Shown: positions 1-7,700, numbered from the stretch's first letter. The stretch is DNA of 12,255 nucleotides from RUG12395 sp045541735 (GCA_045541735.1 JAZQJQ010000071.1:1-12255), one strand, 5' to 3'. Notes: generated by a model not told the origin, from the sequence alone. Numbers and translations: made by a program.

Positions 1-51
1 ACAGCTGAGCGCACGGGAGGTTATCTGTTCTATTCTGATATTCTTTACCAT
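1..51 (-). CDS. 5' end of an unidentified gene, partial, coupled to the kinase-aldolase gene
   Basis: Only the first 17 codons lie in the window, reading MVKNIRIEQITSRALSC, so the product cannot be identified. The ATG shares its A with the TGA stop of the upstream kinase-aldolase gene (a TGATG overlap). A GGAG ribosome binding site lies 7-8 bases before the ATG, inside the last codons of that gene. This arrangement indicates translational coupling and membership of the same operon, so the product probably acts in the same pathway. The N-terminus slightly resembles those of enolase-superfamily sugar-acid dehydratases, but 17 residues are too few to claim that. Confidence 0.6.
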   Translation of the reverse strand, partial: MVKNIRIEQITSRALSC

Positions 52-1739
52 CACAGTCTCTCCTTTATCTTTTTACAGCCGTTTATCAGCATATTAAGCT
101 CGCTTCCGCGGCTTATCACTGCCGCGCCGAGGTCTGTTGCAAGCTCCGTCAGCTCCTCGTCTGCGGTTATGATGCCCCACGGCTTTTTCATTCGGCTTGC
201 GGTGTTTGCCACGGTGCGTATCATTTCCTTAAGCTTTTCGCGCGAAAATGCGCACCGCGGGTCTGCGGAAAGGTCGTTCGGCCCTATAAAAACACCCTCC
301 ACACCGTTAACGGCGAGTATTGCCGCACAGTTTTCCACGCCTTTTACCGTTTCTATCTGTGCGTATATCTTCATCTCTTCGTTTGCCCGAACCGTATACT
401 CCGCAAGCGGAGGCGGAGAATACAGTGTGTGTGCGCGGGTCGTTGAAATACCGCGCTCCCCTATCGGTGTGTATTTTGCATATTTTACGACCCTGCGGAT
501 GTCATCTGCCGTGTTGCACATCGGCAAAAGAAAGCCTTTTACGCCCATATCCGCAAGCTTGGTCACGTTTCCTCGGCTGCTGTCGCCTATCCTTACTATG
601 CAGTCCAGCCCCGAGAGGCGGGAATTCATAATTAAACGGGAAAGGAATGAATAGTCAAACGCTCCGTGCTCGTTATCCGCTATTATTAGATCAAGTCCCG
701 CGTTTTTTGCGATAATGGGAAAGTTTGCAAATTCTATCTCCGAGAGCATAGTTCCCGCTTTAATTCTCTTTTGCACTGCGAGGCGCTCAAGACCCAAAAG
801 TCCTATTTTTTTCTCGGCAAGCGTGCAAGCAATACCCCTTTTTTCAAAAAATCCGCCAACCAAGGGAAAGACTGCGGCGGCACCTCCGCCGCCAAGCAAA
901 ACGGAATCCCTTTGCGGAAGAGCGGCAAGCGCACTTTCGAGCTGTTTTTCCAGCTCATCGGCGCCCTCTCCCTTAAAAAGTCTGTCACCGCCTACAAGCC
1001 CGCTTGCGGTATAAAGCCTTTTGCCGCCCTCAAAAAACGGACGTGCCTCTATGCCGTTCGTGCCGCATCCCGCATCGTCTGTGCAGGACAGCTGCGATGC
1101 AGTGCCGATATTAAGCAAATACCTACCTTCCGCGCCGCTGCCCAGATAGCTTGCCTGATGGTCGCCCACGGGCGTGTATACCGTACATCCGCCGTAATTT
1201 CCCACGGGTCTGACTTCCGTATATGCGCGGGGCATATTCGATGCGGGTGCATATCCGTTTACGGCACCGTTTGATGCGTAATAATATCCGCTTGCGCAGG
1301 CATCCGTAACGTGAGTTGCGTTTACTCCGGTAAGAGCGTAACAAATATACGAGCCGAGCGTGTAAAATGCATCAAGGCGCTGAGTGTTCCACAGCTTGAT
1401 GAGCGGAAGATTTGCCTTTGGCGCGGTTCCGAGCGTTTCCAGCTCCGCGCCGCCAAGAACGGACGGGTCTCCGCCTCCGTCGCGCCACGAATTGTAACCG
1501 GACAGCCTTCCGTCCTTTTCCGTAATATATCCGTGCATTTGCACGCTTATGAACATACGGCGCGGAGAGTACCCGCTTGCAAGTTCGAAAATATCCTTAA
1601 CAATGCAAACGACCTCCTCGCCGCGGCACTCCGAAGCGGGAAACGGCACCGCGCCCTCGCAAGCGGAGGCAGCGCAGGAAGTATCGTACACCTTATACTT
1701 TACAAATGTGCTTCCAATATCTATCAGTAAATTTTTGAT
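51..1739 (-). CDS. FGGY-family carbohydrate kinase fused to HpcH/HpaI-type aldolase
   Basis: This bifunctional protein of about 562 residues has two domains. Residues 1 to about 321 are a compact FGGY sugar kinase. They show the phosphate-binding IDIGST (6-11), VQMHG (about 66-70), SWRDGGGD, the catalytic-base motif GDHQAS (D193), NIGTASQ and the late GGGG/GLLGL nucleotide-binding segment. Residues from about 322 to the end are a HpcH/HpaI-type class II aldolase, which cleaves 2-keto acids to pyruvate and an aldehyde. It keeps EHG (H358), R383 in IVRIGD, the metal ligand E463 in QIET, and D489 in GPNDLS. The first ordinary start codon is GTG at 1691, but that would remove the IDIGST motif. 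The frame is open further upstream, and AAAGGGGG (1757-1750) precedes an ATC codon at 1739, which I take as the start. At about 320 residues the kinase half is shorter than the usual 450-500. The substrate is unknown. The gene is divergent from the AraC regulator and is followed by a coupled gene. Confidence 0.8.
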   Translation of the reverse strand: MKNLLIDIGSTFVKYKVYDTSCAASACEGAVPFPASECRGEEVVCIVKDIFELASGYSPRRMFISVQMHGYITEKDGRLSGYNSWRDGGGDPSVLGGAELETLGTAPKANLPLIKLWNTQRLDAFYTLGSYICYALTGVNATHVTDACASGYYYASNGAVNGYAPASNMPRAYTEVRPVGNYGGCTVYTPVGDHQASYLGSGAEGRYLLNIGTASQLSCTDDAGCGTNGIEARPFFEGGKRLYTASGLVGGDRLFKGEGADELEKQLESALAALPQRDSVLLGGGGAAAVFPLVGGFFEKRGIACTLAEKKIGLLGLERLAVQKRIKAGTMLSEIEFANFPIIAKNAGLDLIIADNEHGAFDYSFLSRLIMNSRLSGLDCIVRIGDSSRGNVTKLADMGVKGFLLPMCNTADDIRRVVKYAKYTPIGERGISTTRAHTLYSPPPLAEYTVRANEEMKIYAQIETVKGVENCAAILAVNGVEGVFIGPNDLSADPRCAFSREKLKEMIRTVANTASRMKKPWGIITADEELTELATDLGAAVISRGSELNMLINGCKKIKERL

Positions 1740-1762
1740 GGCCGTTACACCCCCTTTGTTTC

Positions 1763-1791
1763 ATACTATCACACAGAAACAGCAAAGTAAA
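1763..1791 (-). promoter_or_regulatory. SigA-like promoter of the kinase-aldolase operon
   Basis: Reading the minus strand, TTTACT (1791-1786) is separated by 17 bases from TAGTAT (1768-1763), with TGA directly before the -10. Transcription would begin near 1756, within the AAAGGGGG ribosome binding site, giving a very short leader. It lies back to back with the AraC gene promoter, so regulator binding in the roughly 20 bp between the two -35 boxes could affect both. Confidence 0.5.
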
Positions 1792-1811
1792 TTGTTATAT
1801 CTGCTATAATA

Positions 1812-1840
1812 TTGACTTTTCTGCTTTTTTGTGCTAACAT
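1812..1840 (+). promoter_or_regulatory. SigA-like promoter of the AraC-family regulator
   Basis: TTGACT (1812-1817), a 17-base spacer ending in TGC, then TAACAT (1835-1840). The expected start point, about 7 bases after the -10, coincides with the A of the regulator's ATG at 1847. A second TATAAT lies at 1805-1810 with TGC before it but without a good -35. It could serve as an alternative start with a leader of about 30 bases. Confidence 0.6.
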
Positions 1841-1846
1841 CGCAGT

Positions 1847-2635
1847 ATGAACAACGAATTTGCAAAAATAATCAAAACCGACGAGCTTCGTTTCAAATAC
1901 GCAAAGGGTATGAGAGATATCGTGGGAAAGGAGATACATAAATACCACGAAATATTTTTCTTTTTGGGGGGAGATGCGGTCTTTATCTCGGAAAACGGAA
2001 AAACACCGCTTTCGCCCGATACCGCCGTGATAATTCCGAAGGACACCTTCCATTGCTTTACGGTAATGGGGAATGAATACGATTATATCAGATGCGTATA
2101 TAATTTTACCCAAGTAAGCGGACTCAACGAAATAATAAACAAGGTATGCGGCAGAGTGCGCCTTATACAAAGCGGAAAGATAACCGCCGAATTTTCGGAG
2201 CTGCGGGAGCTTGCGGAGGCGGATATGCCGCGTCTCGAGCGCGATATCCTTATCAAAGCGCTGTTTGCCCGTCTGCTGACAACACTATCGCTGACTGACG
2301 GAGAAGAAACAAGCTATACAGCCTTTACACCGCTTACAACAAAGGTGCTGAAGCTGATAGCCAAAAACCGTTACTCAGCCCTCTCGGCAAGCGGGATAGC
2401 GGCAGAGCTGTGCGTGAGCGTTTCCCACCTTGAGCACGTTTTCAAGCGGGATATGAACATCCCCCTGCACAGATACGTGCTTGAAAAGCGCCTTGTACGG
2501 GCAAAACAGCTGATGGCCGAGGGCACTTCCCCCACCGAAGCCGCCTCCGTTTGCGGATTCGGGGATTACTCAGGCTTCTACAAGCAATACAAAAAATACT
2601 TCGGTACCGCTCCAAGCCGCTCAAAAACCCGATAA
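1847..2635 (+). CDS. AraC-family transcriptional regulator
   Basis: This 262-residue protein has the usual AraC layout and length. The N-terminal region (about 1-150) is cupin-like, with HKYHEIFFFLGG near 31-42 and IIPKDTFHCF near 62-71, and is the likely effector sensor. The C-terminal region (about 165-262) holds two helix-turn-helix units: IAAELCVSVSHLEHVFKRDM and, in the second, VCGFGDYSGFYKQYKKYFG followed by APS. These are the classic family signatures. It sits between the divergent kinase-aldolase operon and the Ldh_2-family dehydrogenase gene, so it is the likely regulator of both. The inducer is probably the sugar or sugar acid they metabolise, but this is inferred. No ribosome binding site precedes the ATG; the -10 box ends 6 bases before it, so the mRNA is probably leaderless. 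Confidence 0.92.
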   Translation: MNNEFAKIIKTDELRFKYAKGMRDIVGKEIHKYHEIFFFLGGDAVFISENGKTPLSPDTAVIIPKDTFHCFTVMGNEYDYIRCVYNFTQVSGLNEIINKVCGRVRLIQSGKITAEFSELRELAEADMPRLERDILIKALFARLLTTLSLTDGEETSYTAFTPLTTKVLKLIAKNRYSALSASGIAAELCVSVSHLEHVFKRDMNIPLHRYVLEKRLVRAKQLMAEGTSPTEAASVCGFGDYSGFYKQYKKYFGTAPSRSKTR

Positions 2636-2651
2636 AAAACTCAATTATCTA

Positions 2652-2680
2652 TTGAAAAACCTTGCAATTCGTGTTATGAT
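2652..2680 (+). promoter_or_regulatory. SigA-like promoter of the Ldh_2 dehydrogenase, with a nearby palindrome
   Basis: TTGAAA (2652-2657), a 17-base spacer ending in TGT, then TATGAT (2675-2680); transcription would begin near 2687. The perfect palindrome TTTTGCAAAA lies at 2696-2705, just inside the transcribed leader, where a bound protein could block elongation. The gene's ribosome binding site GAGGA is at 2725-2729. The separate promoter means the dehydrogenase need not be co-transcribed with the regulator. Confidence 0.6.
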
Positions 2681-2736
2681 GAGTATAAGGACAACTTTTG
2701 CAAAAAATTAATTACATATAAAGTGAGGACAAACAA

Positions 2737-3858
2737 ATGGGATACGTTAAGTACCCGGTCGAGATGCTTGACCGCTTCTGTATGACCGCTTTCTCCAAGA
2801 TCGGATTTTCCGAAAAGGATTGCCGCACCATTACCGACGTGCTTCTTCTTGCCGACCTTTACGGCATCGAGAGCCACGGTATGCAGCGCCTTGTACGTTA
2901 CCACAAGGGTATCGAGAAGGGCATAATCAAGGTCGACGCAAAGCCCGAGACCGTTGTTGACACCCCCGTTTCCGCTGTTATCGACGCACATGACTCTATG
3001 GGTCAGGTGGTCGGCAGAGCGGCAATGGAGCTTGCTATCGAAAAGGCAAAGACCAGCGGTATAGGCATCGTTTCCGTACGTAACTCCAACCACTACGGTA
3101 TTGCAGGCTACTATGCAAAGATGGCTTGCGACGCCGGACTTATCGGATTTTCCGGTACTAACAGCGAGGCAATCATGGTTCCTACCTTCGGCCGCCTTGC
3201 AATGATAGGCTCTAACCCCATCGCGATCTCTATGCCCGCTGATCCCTATCCCTTCTTCTTCGATGCTTCCACCACCGTCGTTACCCGCGGTAAGCTTGAG
3301 ATGTATAACAAGATGGAAAAGCCTCTTCCCGAGGGATGGGCTCTTAATAAGGACGGTAACCCCTCCTCCGATGCTGCAGACGTTCTCTCCAACATCGTTG
3401 CAAAGAACGGCGGCGGCATTATGCCTCTCGGCGGCTCCGAGGAGATGCTTGGAAGCCACAAGGGCTACGGCAACGGTATGATCTGCGAGATATTCTCCTC
3501 CATCATCAGCCTTGGCACAACCTCTAACTACTGCATGAAGGGCAGAAGCGGAATCTGCCACTTCTTTGCCGCTATCGACCCCAAGATCTTCGGCGATCCC
3601 GCAGAGATCAAGGAGCACCTCTCCACTTACCTCCGCGAGCTTCGTGAAAGCCCCAAGGCAGACGGCCACGACCGCATCTACACCCACGGCGAGAAGGAGA
3701 TCTTCGCTACCGAGGACAGAAAGCAGAACGGCGTGCCCGTAAACGAGAACACCGTTGTTGAGATGATCAACTTTGCCAAGTTCGTCGGAATCGACCCCAA
3801 GGAATACTTCGGCGACTTCAAGGTCGGCGAAAGCAATATGTTTAGCCAGAACTATTGA
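2737..3858 (+). CDS. Ldh_2-family (malate/L-lactate/ureidoglycolate dehydrogenase type) NAD(P)H oxidoreductase
   Basis: This 373-residue enzyme belongs to the Ldh_2 family. Members reversibly reduce a 2-oxo acid or keto-sugar acid with NAD(P)H; they include YiaK (2,3-diketo-L-gulonate reductase), AllD (ureidoglycolate dehydrogenase) and sulfolactate dehydrogenase. Family signatures are GIESHGMQRLVRY with the catalytic-type His47, SNHYGIAGYYAKM (117-129), GSNPIAISMPADP (158-170), LPEGW with a following DG.PSSDA, and GSHKGYGNGM (239-248). The start is set by GAGGA, 7 bases before the ATG. There is no signal peptide, so it is cytoplasmic. The neighbouring kinase-aldolase suggests it reduces or oxidises an intermediate or an aldolase product of the same pathway; the exact substrate cannot be read. 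Codon choice is extreme: every lysine codon I read is AAG, unlike the flanking genes, which suggests strong expression. Confidence 0.88.
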   Translation: MGYVKYPVEMLDRFCMTAFSKIGFSEKDCRTITDVLLLADLYGIESHGMQRLVRYHKGIEKGIIKVDAKPETVVDTPVSAVIDAHDSMGQVVGRAAMELAIEKAKTSGIGIVSVRNSNHYGIAGYYAKMACDAGLIGFSGTNSEAIMVPTFGRLAMIGSNPIAISMPADPYPFFFDASTTVVTRGKLEMYNKMEKPLPEGWALNKDGNPSSDAADVLSNIVAKNGGGIMPLGGSEEMLGSHKGYGNGMICEIFSSIISLGTTSNYCMKGRSGICHFFAAIDPKIFGDPAEIKEHLSTYLRELRESPKADGHDRIYTHGEKEIFATEDRKQNGVPVNENTVVEMINFAKFVGIDPKEYFGDFKVGESNMFSQNY

Positions 3859-3863
3859 TCCGA

Positions 3864-3922
3864 AACGATAAATAAACATAAAAAACAGAGGCTTGAAGCC
3901 TCTGTTTTTTATGTTTATCGTT
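3864..3922. terminator. Long two-way intrinsic terminator
   Basis: The left arm (3864-3894) and right arm (3896-3922) pair over 27 bp with a single 4-base bulge on the left. The GC-rich core is ACAGAGGCTT/AAGCCTCTGT. The arms carry A6 and T6 on the two sides, so a U-tract follows the core on either strand. It terminates the dehydrogenase gene and can also stop transcription coming leftward from the small ribbon-helix-helix gene. Confidence 0.92.
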
Positions 3923-4002
3923 GCAAGCCCACAGAAATTGCCTCATATCAACAATATGACCCCGCGGCACGCATCAGCATATATCGCATTTCGATTTGCT
4001 AT

Positions 4003-4176
4003 CTATTTCTGTTCTTCCAAGCTGTCAAGCGCAACTCTGACCGCTTCTACTACGAATGCGGAAAAGGTACAATTCTTTCCTTGTATCGCTTTTTCGACAC
4101 TCTCAATAACATCGTTTGGAAAACGAATGCATTTATTTGTTGTAGGCGGAACGGACGGTATTTTGAAATCTCTCAT
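4003..4176 (-). CDS. Small ribbon-helix-helix (YlcI/YnfO or Arc-like) DNA-binding protein
   Basis: The 57-residue product starts at the ATG at 4176, which has AAAGGGG (4190-4184) 7 bases before it. A longer reading from an ATG at 4230 lacks such a site. Residues 14-53 fit a ribbon-helix-helix fold: a basic beta strand (NKCIRFP), a first helix (NDVIESVEKAI), a turn, then FSAFVVEAVRVALDSLEE. Such proteins bind DNA as dimers and often control their own promoter or serve as antitoxins. It is divergent from a SLOG-family gene, and the repeats between the two look like its operator. No toxin is recognisable beside it, so I call it a regulator only. Confidence 0.75.
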   Translation of the reverse strand: MRDFKIPSVPPTTNKCIRFPNDVIESVEKAIQGKNCTFSAFVVEAVRVALDSLEEQK

Positions 4177-4203
4177 AACATCACCCCTTTGCATTGCCAT
4201 TGT

Positions 4204-4238
4204 ATTACAAACGTTTGTCGGTGTATGCATTACAAACG
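4204..4238. promoter_or_regulatory. Candidate operator: repeats of ATTACAAACG with a palindrome
   Basis: ATTACAAACG occurs at 4204-4213 and again at 4229-4238, 25 bp apart. The first copy is part of the perfect 12-bp palindrome ACAAACGTTTGT (4207-4218). The first copy overlaps a weak candidate -10 (TACAAT, 4204-4199) for the minus-strand regulator. The second copy ends just before the -35 of the plus-strand SLOG gene. This placement would let one protein control both genes. Binding by the adjacent ribbon-helix-helix protein is inferred. Confidence 0.5.
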
Positions 4239-4240
4239 CA

Positions 4241-4269
4241 TTGCAATTGTTGCAACTTTGTGTTATACT
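4241..4269 (+). promoter_or_regulatory. SigA-like promoter of the SLOG-family gene
   Basis: TTGCAA (4241-4246), a 17-base spacer ending in TGT, then TATACT (4264-4269). Transcription would begin near 4276, just before the ribosome binding site at 4279-4285. A second TTGCAA lies inside the spacer at 4250-4255. Confidence 0.6.
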
Positions 4270-4292
4270 CTAATGCGAAAGGCGGGATGATA

Positions 4293-4655
4293 TTGAAAAA
4301 ATCAATTGTAATTTGCGGATGCAGAAATTTTTGCGACAAAAGTACTATTGCAGAATTTGTAGATAAGTGCCTTGAGGGGAAGATAGCAAATTGCGAGATA
4401 CATATACTTTCGGGACATTGCACGGGTGTTGATACAATAGCCGAAGAGTATGCAAAGGAACGTGGATTTTCGCTTACCGTTTACCCTGCCGATTGGATTA
4501 AATACGGTAAAGCTGCAGGACCGAAGAGAAATATGCAGATGGCAAAAGAGGCAGACTTTGTTATTGCTTTTTGGAACGGAACCTCAAAGGGAACGAAAAA
4601 TATGATTGACACCGCAGCTAAGCTGAACAAAACCATATTTGTTAAGATGATTTAA
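4293..4655 (+). CDS. DUF2493 / YspA-type SLOG-superfamily protein
   Basis: This 120-residue protein matches the DUF2493 family, part of the SLOG (Rossmann-like) superfamily predicted to bind nucleotides or their derivatives. Visible signatures are VICGCRNF (6-13), HILSGHCTGVDTIAEEYAKE, and the C-terminal block GKAAGPKRNMQMAKEADFV, then AFWNGTSKGT. The biochemical role of the family is unknown; members are common in phages and mobile regions. I chose the TTG at 4293 because AAGGCGG (4279-4285) lies 7 bases before it. The in-frame ATG at 4287 is only one base from that site and would add two residues. The gene is divergent from a ribbon-helix-helix regulator and ends in its own hairpin. Confidence 0.82.
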   Translation: MKKSIVICGCRNFCDKSTIAEFVDKCLEGKIANCEIHILSGHCTGVDTIAEEYAKERGFSLTVYPADWIKYGKAAGPKRNMQMAKEADFVIAFWNGTSKGTKNMIDTAAKLNKTIFVKMI

Positions 4656-4660
4656 CATAC

Positions 4661-4700
4661 AAAAAGGATGTAAGGAGAGATCCTTACATCCTTTCATTTT
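4661..4700. terminator. Two-way intrinsic terminator, 14-bp perfect stem
   Basis: AAAGGATGTAAGGA (4663-4676), loop GAGA, then TCCTTACATCCTTT (4681-4694), a perfect 14-bp stem. Runs of A before it and T after it give modest U-tracts in both directions. It sits between the convergent SLOG-family gene and the large lipoprotein gene and probably serves both. Confidence 0.9.
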
Positions 4701-4701
4701 G

Positions 4702-7700
4702 TTAAAATCCGCTGACGAATTTTTTAAGGCTGTCGGAAACTTCCGCGGTAGCTTTGCCGGTGAACTTTCCCTTTATGACCTTTGAGTTGCTTGTAAACTC
4801 GCCGCCCGTGATCTTTACGAACGCCTCGCCTCTTACGCCGCCGAGCCCGTGTGCGCGGGATACGGATACTTCGCAATTTACGAACTTGCCGCCCGTTACC
4901 GTAAGATACACGTTATCGCTTATTTCGGTCTTTTCAGAATTTGCGCCGGGGGTAACGGTGGTACGCGATGACGTAACGCCGATAATACCGCCGTTTATCT
5001 CAAGATAAACGCTTCCGTCCACGTAGCCTGCGGATGCACCTACGATGCCGCCGCATATCTCGCCGCCGTTCACGGTGATCTTAATATCGCCGACAGAGGT
5101 AACCCGGGTGCCTCTGTTGCCTCCGCGGATAAGCTGCCAGCTTCCGCTGTTGATAACAAGCTCGCCTGCGCGGGTATCGTCGCACTGGCAGAGAGAATTA
5201 TCAAATGAGCCTACGGTAATTCCGAGCCACTGATACGATGAAACGGTGCGCGTGCTATTGATACCCGTATCCATAATTACTTTATTACCGTTGCAGGTTA
5301 CGGTACGCGCACCCTTTGCCGCTATCTCAAAATCAATATCCTTGAAGATGCTGTCACCGCCAAGGGAGATGGCAAGCGCATCACTGCCGACAAACGAGAG
5401 CTTTGCGCCCTTTTGGCGGTAATCAACTCCGCCGTACACGCTTGTGAAGGTTATTACGTTATCAAATGCGGGGATGATCTCTGTATTTACGGTAAGCTTA
5501 CCGCATATTACCACGGTACCGCCGGCGGGGAGCTTTGCGCATGCATCGGCAAGAGATGAAACTGCATTATCCGCGCTCTTACCGTCGCCATTCGCGCCGT
5601 CCTTAACGTAGATGACCTCGGTTCCCTGAGGCAGCTTTTCGGGTGCCGCGTACGGAGTTATCTCAACGGGGCTTGCCTCGGCCGTTCTCTTGTTTACGGT
5701 AACGAATTCCGCGCCGAGAATACGCAGCTCATCTGAGTTGACTTCAAAAATGATGCTGTTTTTGTTCTTTTCAAGCACTACGGGGACATAAACGGTATCC
5801 GCACCGTCGGCAGAATCCCTTGCGCCCGTCTTATAGAAGGGGACAACACCAAAGCTGTCTCCGTTTATGAACACCTTGGCATCCTGTATAGCGCCGGAGG
5901 TGTTTGCAAAATTGAGCTTGAGCAGTACTTCGCCGCCGCTCTTACCCTCGGCCGCTACCTTTATCATAGTCTTATCTACTACGGTAACACTTGCTTCACC
6001 GATACCTTCGGCAGGCTTCTCGTCGATGCGGATGAGCTCCAGCTCGTCCGCAATCACGGTTCCGCCCGTACCGCGTACGCCTATCTCTGCAGACGTATCC
6101 TCTGCGGTGAAGTAAAGATTACGGAGCACGTATTCGCTTTGCATATATACGGTTGCAGCGGCATCGCCGGCAAACAGCTCCGCAGTTCCCTTATCCGCAA
6201 TGATATAGGCGCTTAACATATATCTTGCGCCCTTCTCAAGCCCCGTAACGGTCGTTTTTATGCTTCCGTTAGTGATGCTTGCCGCCTTTTCTCCGTGGTA
6301 TGCGTTATCGGTGAGAGTTACTCCGCCGTCAACCGCAAAGCCTTCAAGCGAGTTAAGATCGCGGTTGGGAATGCTTACGTAATCGTAGGTGTTGAGCACG
6401 GTTTTGGGAATATAGTACTTGCCATCCTCTATCTTGCCGCCGTTAAGCAAGAGGGTCTTTTCGTAATTTGCGCAATAAAGGTCGATAACGTCGCTTATCT
6501 TATATCTTTCGGGCAGGTTTTCCGCAAACATCCAAACACCCGTAACGGTGTCGGGGATCGCCTTGTTTACTATCTCGCCCTTGCCGTCCTGCCAGGTAAG
6601 GTCAAGCGCCTCCTTGGGCATTCCGTCCATACCGCCGATTATTGCCAGTATCGGGAGCATGATAGTGCCGCGTGTATCGTAACCGCAGAGCGAGAGCATC
6701 TTTGCCGTTTCAAGATAATCACCCTCCCCGTAAAGGAGCGCGAGTATCATAAACGCCATATTTACTTCAACTCTTCCCTGTTCGTTGGTGCTTCTGCCGT
6801 TATTGAGATAGTAGAATGGGCGTGCGCAGTCCTTTTCTGCATGGATCATAGCCTGGCGCCAGCTTGAAGGATACTTTGCGTACAGATCAAAGCAGTGCTG
6901 AACGACGTATCTTTCCCACGAATCCTCGGCAAAAAGGGATGCCGCTGTCTTGATGAGCGTGGGAATATCGTCTTCAAAATACGCCATAGAGGACATAGCT
7001 ACAACAAAATCGAGCCATTCTACGTTATCGGAATCACCCGTAACTCTGCCGAAGGCAGAAGTAAGGTCAAGCGCAAGATTGGGCATTCCCGCCGCCGCCA
7101 TTCCCATACCGTCGTTACCTATCCAAGGCTCCTGGCACCAAGGGTATCTGTTGCCGTATTCCGCGTTTCCGAGGTAGGGGGAGATATAACCCTTCTTTAC
7201 CGCCAGGTTATAAGCGCCCGCCGTGCGGTTGCCGCCGCCCATATCCCAGGGCGAATATTTGACCCAGCCTTCGGTTATTACCTTTGTGACAGTGGTGCCG
7301 TAGGCATCGTACATATCGCGCAAAATGTATTGCCCGAGCACGTCGATGCTATATGCATCCGCTATCCAGTTATCCCAAAGCTTTGTTTCCTCATTATAGA
7401 AAAGCTTTACTATCTTGGAGTGATAGGGGTTGTCCGGCGTATCGTTACCGGTGCAGATACCGCGCCACCACGTATCGGGCATACATATCTTAGGGGTCAT
7501 ATCGCTGTTCCAGACGTATTTGTAGTCTGAAAGGAAGCCTATCATATGAGAAAGAAAACCTGCAGTCGTTTTGTTGCGGTAATCCTCTGCCGAAATAATG
7601 TAAAAATCGGCATCATTCGGATCGTCCGTAACGTCCGGATCGTCAGTAACGGGTCCTGTTGCCGGGGGCTCCGTTATCGGGTCTGAAACGGGTCCTGTTG

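Noticed and set aside
771..1274. Plus-strand open frame of 167 codons within the kinase-aldolase gene
   Set aside because: It is antisense to clear kinase motifs, is rich in Cys/Arg/Ser, and shows no recognisable domain.
2674..3879. Long open frame of about 400 codons on the minus strand opposite the dehydrogenase gene
   Set aside because: It is a by-product of the strong codon bias of the plus-strand gene. Its translation is Val/Leu/His-rich with no family pattern, and it runs across the leader and the terminator.
3923..4002. Possible separate terminator CATAT...ATATG after the ribbon-helix-helix gene
   Set aside because: The stem is only 5 AT-rich base pairs with no U-tract; the two-way hairpin at 3864-3922 is a better candidate.
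4003..4655. Ribbon-helix-helix and SLOG genes as a classic toxin-antitoxin pair
   Set aside because: Such pairs are normally co-directional, and the SLOG protein shows no known toxin motif; the genes are divergent.
6295..7530. Two plus-strand open frames of about 190 and 211 codons opposite the lipoprotein gene
   Set aside because: They are antisense shadows of a well-supported coding frame with recognisable domains, and show no signature of their own.
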